DNA from: Rhodothermaeota bacterium MED-G19
GTDB taxonomy: Bacteria; Bacteroidota; Bacteroidia; Cytophagales; MED-G16
Assembly (NCBI GenBank): GCA_002457315.1
Contig: NTKI01000002.1
Coordinates: forward strand, 109,986 to 173,985
DNA: 64,000 nucleotides
Direction of reading: 5' to 3'
Shown here: piece after piece, positions 63,770-64,000 of the stretch
How positions within the stretch are numbered: position 1 is the first letter of the stretch
Layout: every line of letters begins with the position of its first letter
Translations under genes and position numbers: made by a program
Notes under the pieces: model-generated
The model's database searches: none
What the model saw: the letters and a program-made list of their open reading frames with translations, nothing else
Told to the model about the DNA's origin: nothing

Positions 63770-64000
63770 TTAAATAAATTTAGTTTTTCCAGGAACAGGA
63801 ATATTATAATAACCATCTGAATCAGGTAAAGTTGGTGCTTCAGAATTCCAAGTCAACTTATCTGGCACAAGGTTCTCTTTAGAATTCATAATTTGATCCC
63901 AAGTGATTTTCTTTCCAGTATAAGTTGCCATTCTTCCCATAATTGCTGTGAGAGTACTTTTAGCAGCATTTTCTGCATCTGATATCACTTCTCCATTCCT
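63770..64000 (-). CDS. Gfo/Idh/MocA oxidoreductase, C-terminal fragment
   Basis: The frame is open to the window edge and ends at 63770. It reads RNGEVISDAENAAKSTLTAI, then MGRMATYTGKKITWDQ and a proline-rich tail. This is the closing part of Bacteroidota Gfo/Idh/MocA proteins of the kind that follow a Tat leader. The start lies beyond base 64000; the GTG at 63988 is internal. The isomerase begins 2 bp downstream, so the two form an operon. Confidence 0.82.
   Translation of the reverse strand, partial: RNGEVISDAENAAKSTLTAIMGRMATYTGKKITWDQIMNSKENLVPDKLTWNSEAPTLPDSDGYYNIPVPGKTKFI

Overview
The window is a gene-dense, very AT-rich stretch of a bacterial chromosome that reads as Bacteroidota, most likely a marine, streamlined member of the Flavobacteriales. 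Evidence: a type IX secretion C-terminal sorting domain, a TonB receptor with a CarboxypepD_reg-like N-terminus, Bacteroidota-specific families (DUF5916, DUF6150-like repeats, DUF2723), a promoter of the Bacteroidota form TTG-N19-TAnnTTTG before a tRNA, near absence of Shine-Dalgarno sequences, and many 1 to 20 nt gene overlaps. The family or genus cannot be fixed from sequence alone. There is no rRNA, prophage, insertion sequence or CRISPR array. No gap between genes exceeds about 165 bp, so no long stretch is left undescribed.

Layout. 1-3.6 kb: the start of a TPR protein, a DUF2723 membrane protein and a tiny type IX secretion cargo. 3.6-9.1 kb: a five-gene minus-strand operon icd-leuA-leuC-leuD-leuB. 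9.1-15.6 kb: thioredoxin-like protein, amidohydrolase, aspS, tadA, Mn-type superoxide dismutase and a Gfo/Idh/MocA oxidoreductase. 15.6-21.4 kb: a minus-strand operon TPR protein-comA-DUF368-aroE-uvrB. 21.4-24.8 kb: tRNA-Arg(CCT) abutting a small TPR gene, then an ArsR-like regulator with pruA. 24.8-32.2 kb: membrane hydroxylase, DUF5916 protein, Rieske lipoprotein, small lipoproteins and a TonB receptor. 32.2-34.1 kb: a 38-codon relic of an N-acyl-D-amino-acid deacylase followed by its presumed former operon partner, a YkvI-like transporter. 34.1-39.8 kb: two short-repeat proteins, a PrsW protease, and a 1021-aa protein joining an HExxH peptidase, a propeller and an outer-membrane barrel. 39.9-44.6 kb: small secreted proteins, an M20 peptidase, PspC, an MBL protein and a hemolysin-III protein. 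44.6-54.6 kb: a six-gene plus-strand operon (P1 aminopeptidase, CoA-acylating semialdehyde dehydrogenase, omega-aminotransferase, Na+ symporter, amidohydrolase, Asp-box protein). 54.6-64 kb: S9, S10 and M24 peptidases, a lone PD-(D/E)XK nuclease, a two-subunit Na+ symporter and a sugar isomerase/oxidoreductase pair.

How it fits together. The content points to a peptide-using heterotroph: at least five exo/oligopeptidases (M20, P1, S9, S10, M24), Na+-coupled uptake, proline breakdown (pruA) and a predicted beta-amino-acid/beta-alanine route. Housekeeping functions (leucine and aromatic synthesis, DNA repair, tRNA charging and editing) are interspersed.

The least explained items are: a membrane-anchored protein whose C-terminal 150 residues are 17 Phe/Lys-rich nonapeptide repeats; the peptidase-propeller-barrel fusion paired with PrsW; the type IX cargo that is almost only a sorting domain; and the deacylase relic. 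All product calls rest on reading motifs by eye; no database search was run.
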